Below are positions 5,602-11,563 of a DNA stretch of 11,563 nt, piece by piece. The position numbers were made by a program, and so were the translations under genes. The stretch comes from Candidatus Methanomethylophilaceae archaeon (GTDB taxonomy: Archaea; Thermoplasmatota; Thermoplasmata; Methanomassiliicoccales; Methanomethylophilaceae). The notes under the pieces were generated by a model. The model was not told the origin of the DNA. It searched no databases and saw nothing but the letters and a program-made list of their open reading frames with translations. The stretch covers positions 1-11,563 of the forward strand of contig JAEDGA010000041.1 of the NCBI GenBank assembly GCA_016297775.1. The letters are read 5' to 3'. Positions within the stretch are counted from its first letter, which is position 1; the number at the start of each line of letters is the position of its first letter.

Positions 5602-7788
5602 ATGAACAAGAAGATACTGGCCATTATGATGGTAGCAGTCTTCATCCTGTCGTCCTGTGGTATCATGGTCTCGTCTACGGACGAGTCCGATGCTGCAAGA
5701 AGAACCATTGTCGTGGAGACCAGTCCGGACTTCGCGCCCTACGATTACTACTACGGTAGTGAATTCGTAGGTATCGATATGGATATCATCCGCGCCATTG
5801 GTATGGATTTAGATTATAATATTCAGTTCAAACAGAACACTTTCGATTACATCATCATGTCGATCGAGAACAAGAAGTCCGACATCGGAGCTTCCGGTTT
5901 CACCATCTCTGATGAAAGAAAGAAGAGTGTCGATTTCAGTGATTCTTATGCGGAGATCAAACAGGTGGTTGTCGTAAAGAACGATAAGGACTACAAAAGT
6001 GAGACGGATCTCAACGGTAAGAAGATCGGTGTCCAGTTAGGTACTTCCGGGGACTATTATGTTAATGACAATCTGGGGATACTTCCTGTACGCATGAACT
6101 CCTATTCGGATGTCGTCCTTGCACTCCTCAACGGTACGATCGATTGTGAGGTCGTCGATGAACCTGTCGCACGTGCACAGGTGGCCGCATACCCTGATGA
6201 ATTCAAGATCCTGAATATTCTCAATGCAGAAACAGAATACTACGGATTCGTGTTCAACAAGATGGATAAATCACTCCTCCTTGAATTCAACGCTTCTCTG
6301 AACAAACTCAAGGAGAACGGTACTGTCGATGCCATCATCAAATGGTATGCCGATAATGGATTCCGTACCGATACGCCTTCATACTTCGACCAGGAGCCTA
6401 CGCTCTTCGTCATCAGCGATTCCGTTGCACCATATTCCTACAGGAATCTCGGTTCCAGTGCAGGTATCGATGTCGACATCATGAATGCCGTCGCAAAAGA
6501 TATCGGTTACAGGATCAGATTCATAGATGTTGCAACCAAGGATATCAAGACGAGATTGTCTGAGTCCCCCAACTATATCGCGGTGGGTGGATTGGGTAAG
6601 ACCGATCTCGGTGAGGATTTTGTCTTTTCCAATACAGTCGGTACCGACAAGCTGGTAGTGGTCTCTTCCAAGGATGAGCCCGCTACGGATTCCGGCAGTC
6701 TGTCAGATAAGAAGATTGCCGTGGTTACTGGTTCCGCCGCCAAAGGATATGCAGAAGATAAAGGTGCCACATTGGTCACCGAGTACGCATCGGTCATTTA
6801 CGCGATGGATTCAGTCAAAAGAGGCGAGACGGATTATGCGATAGTGGATAATGCCGGTGCACAGGCCTATATGATAGGCTACAAGGACAATCTGGAGATC
6901 AACGATGTTCTTACGGATGCTCCTGTGACCGAATACGCATTCCTTTTCTCCAAAGATGCCACTGAATTGAAAGATATGGTGAACCAGTCTCTCACCAAAC
7001 TCACCACTAACGGTACGATTGCTGCTATCGAGAAGTATTATGCAGATAATGGATATAGTCTCAACACCCCGTCCTACTACGATGATACAGACAACTCCTT
7101 CTGGGGAAAGCTGTGGGACAGGATCGAGAGGAGTTTCCTTGAGAACGACAGATATCAGCTGATCATCACGGGTCTCGGCAACACCGCGAAGATCACGGTG
7201 ATCGCACTTGTGATCGGAATGGTGCTCGGAGTCCTCATCGCCGCAGTATTGAGCATGAATGCTCAGACCGGCAGACTCGTCATCCCTGCCGCAATCTGTA
7301 AGTTGTATGTAACCGTGATACGCGGAACGCCGGCAATGGTCCAGCTGTTGCTCATCTATTACGTGGTATTCGCATCGGCCAATCTCAATCCCGTATTGGT
7401 GGCATCCATCGCATTCGGTATCAACTCCGGAGCATATGTGACCGAGATCGTCCGTTCCGGTATCAATTCGGTTCCCAAGGGACAGATGGAGGCCGCAAGA
7501 TGTCTCGGTCTGAACGCCACCACTTCCATGAAGTCGGTCATCGTACCTCAGGCCATCAGGAACATTCTGCCTGCACTCGGTAACGAGTCCATCTCCTTGC
7601 TGAAGGAGACGTCCATCGCGGGATTCATCGGAATCATCGATCTTACGAGAGCGGCGGACATCATCAGAGGACAGACATACGACGCATTGATCCCGCTCCT
7701 CGCGGTGGCATTGATCTATCTGGTCATCGTTCTGGTCCTGCAGTTCCTCATCAAGAAACTCGAAAGGAGGTTGAACAATGCCTACTGA
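5602..7788 (+). CDS. glnP: amino acid ABC importer: tandem substrate-binding domains fused to permease (GlnP architecture)
   Basis: A 728-residue fusion. Residues 1-19 form a signal or anchor with a lipobox-like LSSC (Cys 19). Two type-3 solute-binding domains follow, about 33-256 and 263-486; each opens with an APY segment and ends with the same ITxxG-like pattern IxKWYADNG / IEKYYADNGY. A HisM/GlnP-type permease occupies about 515-728, with several helices and the EAA loop at about 630-661 (EAARCLGLN ... ILPALGN) that docks the ATPase. This is the layout of lactococcal GlnP, also just over 700 residues. The receptors face outside; two fusions per transporter would give four receptors. Domain 1 keeps the arginine that binds the ligand carboxylate (ISDERKKSVDFSDSY, Arg 106); domain 2 has KTDLGEDFVFSNT instead. 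Both keep the aspartate in the second lobe (Asp 186, Asp 416). The exact amino acid cannot be read from sequence. The end overlaps the ATPase gene by 11 bases. Confidence 0.92.
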   Translation: MNKKILAIMMVAVFILSSCGIMVSSTDESDAARRTIVVETSPDFAPYDYYYGSEFVGIDMDIIRAIGMDLDYNIQFKQNTFDYIIMSIENKKSDIGASGFTISDERKKSVDFSDSYAEIKQVVVVKNDKDYKSETDLNGKKIGVQLGTSGDYYVNDNLGILPVRMNSYSDVVLALLNGTIDCEVVDEPVARAQVAAYPDEFKILNILNAETEYYGFVFNKMDKSLLLEFNASLNKLKENGTVDAIIKWYADNGFRTDTPSYFDQEPTLFVISDSVAPYSYRNLGSSAGIDVDIMNAVAKDIGYRIRFIDVATKDIKTRLSESPNYIAVGGLGKTDLGEDFVFSNTVGTDKLVVVSSKDEPATDSGSLSDKKIAVVTGSAAKGYAEDKGATLVTEYASVIYAMDSVKRGETDYAIVDNAGAQAYMIGYKDNLEINDVLTDAPVTEYAFLFSKDATELKDMVNQSLTKLTTNGTIAAIEKYYADNGYSLNTPSYYDDTDNSFWGKLWDRIERSFLENDRYQLIITGLGNTAKITVIALVIGMVLGVLIAAVLSMNAQTGRLVIPAAICKLYVTVIRGTPAMVQLLLIYYVVFASANLNPVLVASIAFGINSGAYVTEIVRSGINSVPKGQMEAARCLGLNATTSMKSVIVPQAIRNILPALGNESISLLKETSIAGFIGIIDLTRAADIIRGQTYDALIPLLAVALIYLVIVLVLQFLIKKLERRLNNAY

Positions 7789-8521
7789 TAACAATGAGGT
7801 GATCAAGGTCACCGATCTCCACAAGTGCTTCGGGGACAACGAAGTCCTGAAAGGCATATCCTTGACGGTCCGTAAGGGAGAGGTAATCTCCATCATCGGA
7901 CCTTCCGGATGCGGTAAATCCACTTTCATCCGTTCCCTCGTACTTCTGGAGAAGGCGGACAGCGGAGAGATACTCTTCGACGGTGAGAACGTACTCACCA
8001 AGGGTGTGGATGAGAACAGGGTCCGTCAGAGGATCGGTATGGTGTTCCAGAGTTTCAATCTCTTCCCCCACATGACCGTCAAGAAGAACATCATGTTGGC
8101 ACCGGTCAAATTGGGATTGATGACCGAGGAGGAGGCATCCGCGAAGGCGGATGAGCTTCTTGCCAGGATCGGACTCTCCGACAAGGCGGATCAGCACCCC
8201 TCGAGACTTTCCGGAGGTCAGCAACAGCGTGTGGCCATCGTCAGAGCGCTTGCGATGAACCCGGAGGTCATGCTGTTCGACGAACCTACCTCCGCTTTGG
8301 ATCCCGAGATGGTCGGAGAGGTCCTCTCCCTGATCAAGGATCTCGCCAACAGCGGAATGACGATGGTGATCGTCACACACGAGATGGGATTCGCCAGAGA
8401 GATCTCCGACAGGGTCGTCTTCCTCAACGAGGGGCGCGTGGCTGAGGAGAACACTCCCAAGGAACTGTTCGAGAACCCGAAGAACGGACGTTTGAAGGAA
8501 TTCCTTTCGAAGGTCCTGTAA
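7778..8521 (+). CDS. glnQ: amino acid ABC importer ATPase (GlnQ/HisP type)
   Basis: A 247-residue nucleotide-binding subunit with every motif intact: Walker A GPSGCGKST (41-49), Q-loop VFQSFNLFPHMT (Gln 91), signature LSGGQQQRVA (144-153), Walker B VMLFDEP (164-170), D-loop SALD and the switch histidine in VTHEMGF (His 201). The FQSFNLFPHMTV and PTSALDPEMVGEVL wording is that of polar amino acid importers. It works at the inner face of the membrane on the permease half of the preceding fusion. ATG 7778 lies inside the end of that gene, preceded by AGGAGG (7765-7770) with seven bases between. This is the strongest ribosome site in the window and suits internal initiation on a shared transcript. 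A UUCG hairpin starts 12 bases after the stop. No extra regulatory domain is present at the C-terminus. Confidence 0.95.
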   Translation: MPTDNNEVIKVTDLHKCFGDNEVLKGISLTVRKGEVISIIGPSGCGKSTFIRSLVLLEKADSGEILFDGENVLTKGVDENRVRQRIGMVFQSFNLFPHMTVKKNIMLAPVKLGLMTEEEASAKADELLARIGLSDKADQHPSRLSGGQQQRVAIVRALAMNPEVMLFDEPTSALDPEMVGEVLSLIKDLANSGMTMVIVTHEMGFAREISDRVVFLNEGRVAEENTPKELFENPKNGRLKEFLSKVL

Positions 8522-8532
8522 ACCATATATGT

Positions 8533-8558
8533 GGTGGCCTTCGGGCCACCTATTTATT
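8533..8558 (+). terminator. UUCG-capped hairpin terminator after the ABC importer
   Basis: GGTGGCC (8533-8539) and GGCCACC (8544-8550) pair perfectly over a TTCG loop; the closing C-G pair makes it the very stable cUUCGg tetraloop. TATTTATT follows. It stands 12 bases after the GlnQ stop. The form is that of a bacterial intrinsic terminator. Between here and the convergent TDT stop (8641) I see only a weak ACGAT-tct-ATCGT repeat (8598-8610). Confidence 0.75.
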
Positions 8559-8640
8559 ATCAATATTTCCGTGATGTCTGTATATCGCAGGGCGCTGACG
8601 ATTCTATCGTGTCCTCATAACGGAGTCATGATGTCACGCA

Positions 8641-9591
8641 TCAACTGTCGTTACGGATAGCGCCGACGATGTATGCGAGGTATCTTATCACGACATAGGC
8701 GACCACCATGGTGCATATCATCGTCTCTGCGGACGATATCACGGATACGATCTCGGACATGTTGCCTTCAAGACATGAGGACATATTCTTCGATGCGATG
8801 GCGGATATCACCAGAGGGAAGGTGAGTGCCGCATAGCTGGGGTAGAATTCCATGGCGATCGTCCTGACCGTTATAACCAACCCGAACACGTACAGCACGC
8901 ATGCGAGTATGTATGCGGGTATCAGCACTTCCAGCATCATATGATCGAACGATTGCATGTATCCTGCAATACAGAGGCTCACCGGTGCCGTGTAGATGCA
9001 CAACAGGGGGAACGTAGGTCTTGGATATCCGGGGCATTTGATGTAACGGTATGTTATCAGAACGAACAGAGGTATCAGTACCAGAGCACCGAAGTATACG
9101 GTCACGGAACCGATCGTGCGCATATCAAGGAAAGGCGATGTCACACCTGCCACTGCTATACCGACGTAGACGATGAATGTGCTCGCGAATATCTTCTTCA
9201 TATCCATACCGATGATGAACCTTCTTGTGTAATGTATCATCAGAAGGATGTGCATGATGATGGCGGATCCCCAAATGGCAAGTGCCAGCTCATAATACGA
9301 TCCAGAGATGTATGTGGACATCACCATCAGGGCCATCGGGAACGTTCCGGACACGCCGGCGATTACTGGATCACAGAGGTCCCTGCGTATGGATTCCGGA
9401 TCGACGATCAACCTGCCCAATAGCAACAGTATGAACAGCAACGCGATACCGAAACACAGCCAGTGGGCGGTCTCGGAGTAAGCGTTCAACAGATTGCCAA
9501 GGGACGCGGTACCCAACGCAACACCTGCAACAGGGATCGGTATCTTATCCAGGGCAACCATGTGTATGGTATCGCTTAGCGCGTATTTCAT
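8641..9591 (-). CDS. TDT-family (SLAC1/TehA fold) tellurite-resistance/dicarboxylate-type carrier
   Basis: A 316-residue membrane protein with about ten hydrophobic segments across its length. The start of the fold, KIPIPVAGVALGTASLGNL at about 16-34, is the hallmark of the tellurite-resistance/dicarboxylate transporter family (PF03595), and the central FPMALMVMSTY and the later PSYAALTFPLVISAIA fit its pore helices. Members carry anions such as malate, sulfite, nitrate or chloride, or confer tellurite tolerance; the substrate here cannot be told. ATG 9589-9591 gives about ten residues before the first conserved segment, which is usual. An in-frame ATG at 9556-9558 (residue 12) is the alternative and would leave room for a leader, because the only AT-rich patch upstream (around 9612) is close to the first ATG. 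It is divergent from the HAD gene across 47 bases and convergent with the ABC operon. Confidence 0.87.
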   Translation of the reverse strand: MKYALSDTIHMVALDKIPIPVAGVALGTASLGNLLNAYSETAHWLCFGIALLFILLLLGRLIVDPESIRRDLCDPVIAGVSGTFPMALMVMSTYISGSYYELALAIWGSAIIMHILLMIHYTRRFIIGMDMKKIFASTFIVYVGIAVAGVTSPFLDMRTIGSVTVYFGALVLIPLFVLITYRYIKCPGYPRPTFPLLCIYTAPVSLCIAGYMQSFDHMMLEVLIPAYILACVLYVFGLVITVRTIAMEFYPSYAALTFPLVISAIASKNMSSCLEGNMSEIVSVISSAETMICTMVVAYVVIRYLAYIVGAIRNDS

Positions 9592-9607
9592 CTGTTGGCA
9601 GGGAAAC

Positions 9608-9638
9608 GGTTATTTCCGTCCTGCGAGATTACTTCTAT
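9608..9638 (+). promoter_or_regulatory. TATA-like box of the HAD gene with leaderless GTG start
   Basis: GGTTATTTCC at 9608-9617 is the only AT-rich element in the 47-base divergent gap. Its centre is about 26 bases before GTG 9639, the spacing expected when transcription begins on the start codon itself. No ribosome-binding sequence is present. Read on the other strand (GGAAATAACC) it may also serve the TDT gene. Confidence 0.4.
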
Positions 9639-10304
9639 GTGCGATACAAGGCCGTTGCTTTCGATCTCGACGGTACGCTGGTGAACACCGATGTGGATCA
9701 TTTCGCTCTCGACGAGGTCAACCGTTATGTTCTGATGCCTCTGGGATTCCCGGTAGATGAGATATGGGAGGATCGGGACCGTACCTCCAGACAGCCGTTA
9801 TATGACTGGCTGGAACATCATGGCAGATCCTCCGAACGCAAACATCTTGACGAACTGTTGGATGATAGATGTCTCGCCATCGAGAAGCTTGGTGCAGAGG
9901 GTTCGTCCATATTCGAGGGTATAATCGACACTCTTTCCGAACTGAAGGAATCGGGAGTAAGGCTAGGTGTCGTCACGCGTGCCGGGCACGAGTACGCCGA
10001 GATGTTGCTGGCACAGTATGGTATGCTTGGTTTCTTCGATGCCGTTCACGGACGTGACGATTTCGGGATGTCCGATGCCAAACCGTCTCCCAAGGCCATG
10101 TACCATATGGCGGACGCGCTTGGAGTATCATTGTCGGAGATGCTGTTCGTAGGGGACAGTCCCACCGATTATCGTTCCGCACATGACGCGGGTGTGGATT
10201 ATGCCGGTGTGATGACCGGCAGCGGTTCGTTGGAGTTGTGGTCGTCCGCCGATCCGAGGATCAGGATCATTCCTTCGGCGGCAGACGTGCTCTCTTTGAT
10301 GTGA
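9639..10304 (+). CDS. HAD-superfamily hydrolase, phosphoglycolate phosphatase/beta-phosphoglucomutase-like
   Basis: A 221-residue cytosolic phosphatase-type enzyme with all four HAD motifs: DLDGT (Asp 9 nucleophile, Asp 11 acid/base), Thr 113 in VVTRAG, Lys 148 in AKPSP, and GDSPTD (Asp 173 and Asp 177 binding magnesium). A helical cap of the C1 type lies between motifs I and II (about 16-90), as in phosphoglycolate phosphatases and related enzymes. The substrate is not deducible; small phosphorylated metabolites are usual for this group. The start is GTG 9639. An overlapping ATG at 9637 is in another frame, and no ribosome site is seen, so the message is probably leaderless. The last 38 bases overlap the end of the DUF2786 gene on the other strand. 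Alternative readings are shadows with arginine-rich translations. Confidence 0.9.
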   Translation: MRYKAVAFDLDGTLVNTDVDHFALDEVNRYVLMPLGFPVDEIWEDRDRTSRQPLYDWLEHHGRSSERKHLDELLDDRCLAIEKLGAEGSSIFEGIIDTLSELKESGVRLGVVTRAGHEYAEMLLAQYGMLGFFDAVHGRDDFGMSDAKPSPKAMYHMADALGVSLSEMLFVGDSPTDYRSAHDAGVDYAGVMTGSGSLELWSSADPRIRIIPSAADVLSLM

Positions 10305-10992
10305 TCCCCTCCGGATCCTCTTCCAACTTCTTGTTGAGATGATTCTTCCCATCGTAATATCCAGAAGTGTATGCGTGTATGTTCGTATCGTAGGATCTCT
10401 TCTTCCAGGGCTTGGTCACAAAGTGTTCTTGAGAATACTTCTTGACCGATTCCGGTATGGACATGACGGTGGTAAGGGATCTCTCATTACATAGCATGGC
10501 CTCGAGTTCAGCATCCTGCGCCTTGTACGCGTTCTCGAGACCGCGTATGAATCCTCTGGCATAACTGTCGCGATAGTCATTCTTCGCTCTTACGCCTCCG
10601 CAGTTCGAACGTATCACTGCAACGGTGTATTCGAAAGCTCTGACGCATACATCCACGTCACTGGGCAACCCGACGAACGATGCGGTACGGGTCTTCTGTC
10701 CATATTCTCTGTTGGAGAAACATTCGCAACAGAAGCGTTTGGAGAACATCCTCATCAGATTGGGCATCCAATTGTCACGGATCGTTGTGTAGGTTACCGA
10801 GGACAGTCTCACTTCGGGTTCGTCATTGCGGACAACATTCAGTTCGTTCTCCTCTATCTTGTACGATGCCATCAATTTTCTTGCCATCAGAAGTGCTGTG
10901 CGGGCCTCGTTCTCGTTCGGAGAGTCTGATAGTGCCAGACATTTCCTGATCTTGTCTATTGCTTCCTCTCTGTCCAACAGATCCCACCCCAT
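10267..10992 (-). CDS. DUF2786 domain protein of unknown function
   Basis: A 241-residue protein from ATG 10992. Residues 8-47 (REEAIDKIRKCLALSDSPNE, then ARTALLMARKLMASYKIEE) are a clear DUF2786 domain. The rest resembles the C-terminal partner commonly found with it (RFCCECF near 87-92, ASFVGLPSDVDV near 104-115, DSYARGFIRGLENAY near 142-156). The end is basic. No catalytic motif is known for the family, which is frequent in phages and mobile DNA as well as chromosomes; no phage gene is visible here. The start is uncertain. The frame stays open to a GTG at 11142 that overlaps the upstream stop, with an ATG at 11076 about ten bases after the start expected from a minus-strand TATATGG (11107-11115). 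I prefer 10992 because the conserved domain begins seven residues later and the upstream stretch is built from inverted repeats. It overlaps the HAD gene by 38 bases. Confidence 0.75.
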   Translation of the reverse strand: MGWDLLDREEAIDKIRKCLALSDSPNENEARTALLMARKLMASYKIEENELNVVRNDEPEVRLSSVTYTTIRDNWMPNLMRMFSKRFCCECFSNREYGQKTRTASFVGLPSDVDVCVRAFEYTVAVIRSNCGGVRAKNDYRDSYARGFIRGLENAYKAQDAELEAMLCNERSLTTVMSIPESVKKYSQEHFVTKPWKKRSYDTNIHAYTSGYYDGKNHLNKKLEEDPEGITSKRARLPPKE

Positions 10993-11002
10993 GGATGTTA
11001 AG

Positions 11003-11135
11003 AAAAGCGGCCCACGCAATAGAAGATCTCCCGCTTTGCCGGTACTGTACCGGCGTTGCGGTCGGTATCGACCCATTACGCAGAACCGAAGGTACATGGC
11101 GGGTTGGCCATATATCGGTTTCCCCCGCCGGCACC
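11003..11135. repeat. cluster of inverted repeats between the DUF2786 gene and the right-edge gene
   Basis: Four dyads lie in the 146-base gap. GCCGGTAC-T-GTACCGGC at 11038-11054 is perfect. GGTCG-gtat-CGACC occupies 11060-11073. AAAGCGG (11004-11010) faces CCGCTTT (11031-11037). GGCGGG (11098-11103) faces CCCGCC (11124-11129), with flanking GGT/ACC. A minus-strand TATA-like ATATATGG (11108-11115) sits in the loop of the last pair. Read as minus-strand RNA, the first three would form hairpins in the leader of the DUF2786 message; the fourth could end the right-edge gene. Confidence 0.5.
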
Positions 11136-11138
11136 AAT

Positions 11139-11563
11139 TCACTGCTCGTAGTACTTGAGCGTCTCGATATCCTTCCTGTCAAGGTTGGTGCCCTTATAGT
11201 AGGCCTCCTTGGCAGCGGGGTTGCCCATCACGAACATGGCGAGCATCCAGGGGATGTCGGTATCCGCGACGACGGACCTTGCGAGTTTGGGGTGGTTGAG
11301 GATGTCCATGCCGACCTTGCTCATGATCTCCTTGAACATCGAATCGATGGCGCCCTGCACCACCTGGTTGGATATCGCTTCCTCGCGTGCCTCCTCTTCG
11401 GTAAGCGCATCCACGTATTTCAGACAGGATTCCTCGTAGACTGCCTCCATCTCCGGTGTGAATTCGGGAAGATCGGTGGCATTCACTCTTACCGAACCTT
11501 CGATCATGTTCCTGATGTCCTCCACCTCATAGAGAAGAGAGGCACGGAGCGTCTCGGCGAAGA
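11139..11563 (-). CDS. unrecognised protein, N-terminus outside window
   Basis: I do not recognise this protein. The frame is open to the window edge and reads sensibly to the last complete codon (FAETLRASLLYEVEDIRNMI), so the in-frame GTG at 11523-11525 is probably not the start and the 5' end lies to the right. About 140 residues are visible. They are acidic and largely helical, with one conserved-looking segment near the end, DIPWMLAMFVMGNPAAKEAYY, followed by a charged tail ending LKYYEQ. There is no histidine- or cysteine-rich metal site and no membrane segment or nucleotide-binding motif; only one cysteine is seen. The stop (11139-11141) is followed by a hairpin-rich gap. A structural or partner protein is possible, but nothing in the sequence decides it. 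Confidence 0.65.
   Translation of the reverse strand, partial: FAETLRASLLYEVEDIRNMIEGSVRVNATDLPEFTPEMEAVYEESCLKYVDALTEEEAREEAISNQVVQGAIDSMFKEIMSKVGMDILNHPKLARSVVADTDIPWMLAMFVMGNPAAKEAYYKGTNLDRKDIETLKYYEQ

Noticed and set aside
6811..8001. 396-codon minus-strand open frame, and another at 7751-8563
   Set aside because: Both lie antisense to the well-supported GlnP and GlnQ genes and translate to low-complexity acidic or His-rich sequence with no motif.
8598..8610. ACGAT-tct-ATCGT as terminator of the TDT gene
   Set aside because: A five-pair AT-containing stem without a T-rich tail on the minus strand is not convincing.
10993..11142. 50-residue N-terminal extension of the DUF2786 protein
   Set aside because: The translation is basic and unlike the family, and the DNA is made of inverted repeats with a promoter-like box. 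Kept only as a stated alternative start.
1..11563. CRISPR array, transposon ends, phage integration site or defence island
   Set aside because: No regularly spaced repeats, transposase, integrase, tRNA-adjacent direct repeat or recognised defence gene set is present. DUF4143 and DUF2786 genes alone are not enough.

Overview
The window looks archaeal. Several genes have a TATA-type box about 26 bases ahead of a very short leader or of the start codon. Ribosome-binding sites match the archaeal GGAGGTGAT consensus, and TTG is used as a start codon more than once. Gene content (a double-rubredoxin protein with a ferredoxin partner, an ACT_7 protein, a TDT carrier, a DUF4143 ATPase) fits an anaerobic, host- or sediment-associated euryarchaeon. 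My best guess is Thermoplasmatota, Methanomassiliicoccales-like. This is inference from style and content; no marker gene is present.

Layout, left to right. Positions 1-864 hold the C-terminal part of an AAA/DUF4143 ATPase whose start lies outside the window. At 1010-2660 a YeiH-family membrane transporter is followed one base later by a small two-helix membrane protein; a separate winged-helix regulator follows at 2715-3077. A convergent ACT-domain protein (3096-3536) shares a divergent promoter region with a tight two-gene redox operon (3654-4918): a rubredoxin/helical core/rubredoxin protein and a ferredoxin/helical core/rubredoxin-like protein, closed by a GC-rich hairpin. A small zinc-ribbon protein (5118-5378) stands alone. 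Positions 5602-8521 encode a complete polar amino acid ABC importer in only two polypeptides: a receptor-receptor-permease fusion with GlnP architecture and a GlnQ-like ATPase, ended by a UUCG-capped hairpin. A TDT-family carrier (8641-9591, minus) is divergent from a leaderless HAD phosphatase (9639-10304). The HAD gene overlaps a DUF2786 protein tail to tail (10267-10992, minus). The window ends inside an unrecognised gene on the minus strand (11139-11563).

The importer is complete as a machine within the window apart from its unknown substrate. The rubredoxin/ferredoxin pair probably works as one electron-transfer or oxygen-defence unit. The other genes look like independent short transcription units. 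No stretch above 300 bases lacks a gene; the longest gap, 5379-5601, carries the importer promoter and two copies of a CTGTCCAA motif. I see no tRNA, rRNA, CRISPR array, transposase or integrase. I do not see a clearly new multi-gene system. The most unusual items are the redox pair with its degenerate helical cores, the asymmetric tandem receptor fusion, the TTG-start short-leader genes, and the nested inverted repeats at 11003-11135.
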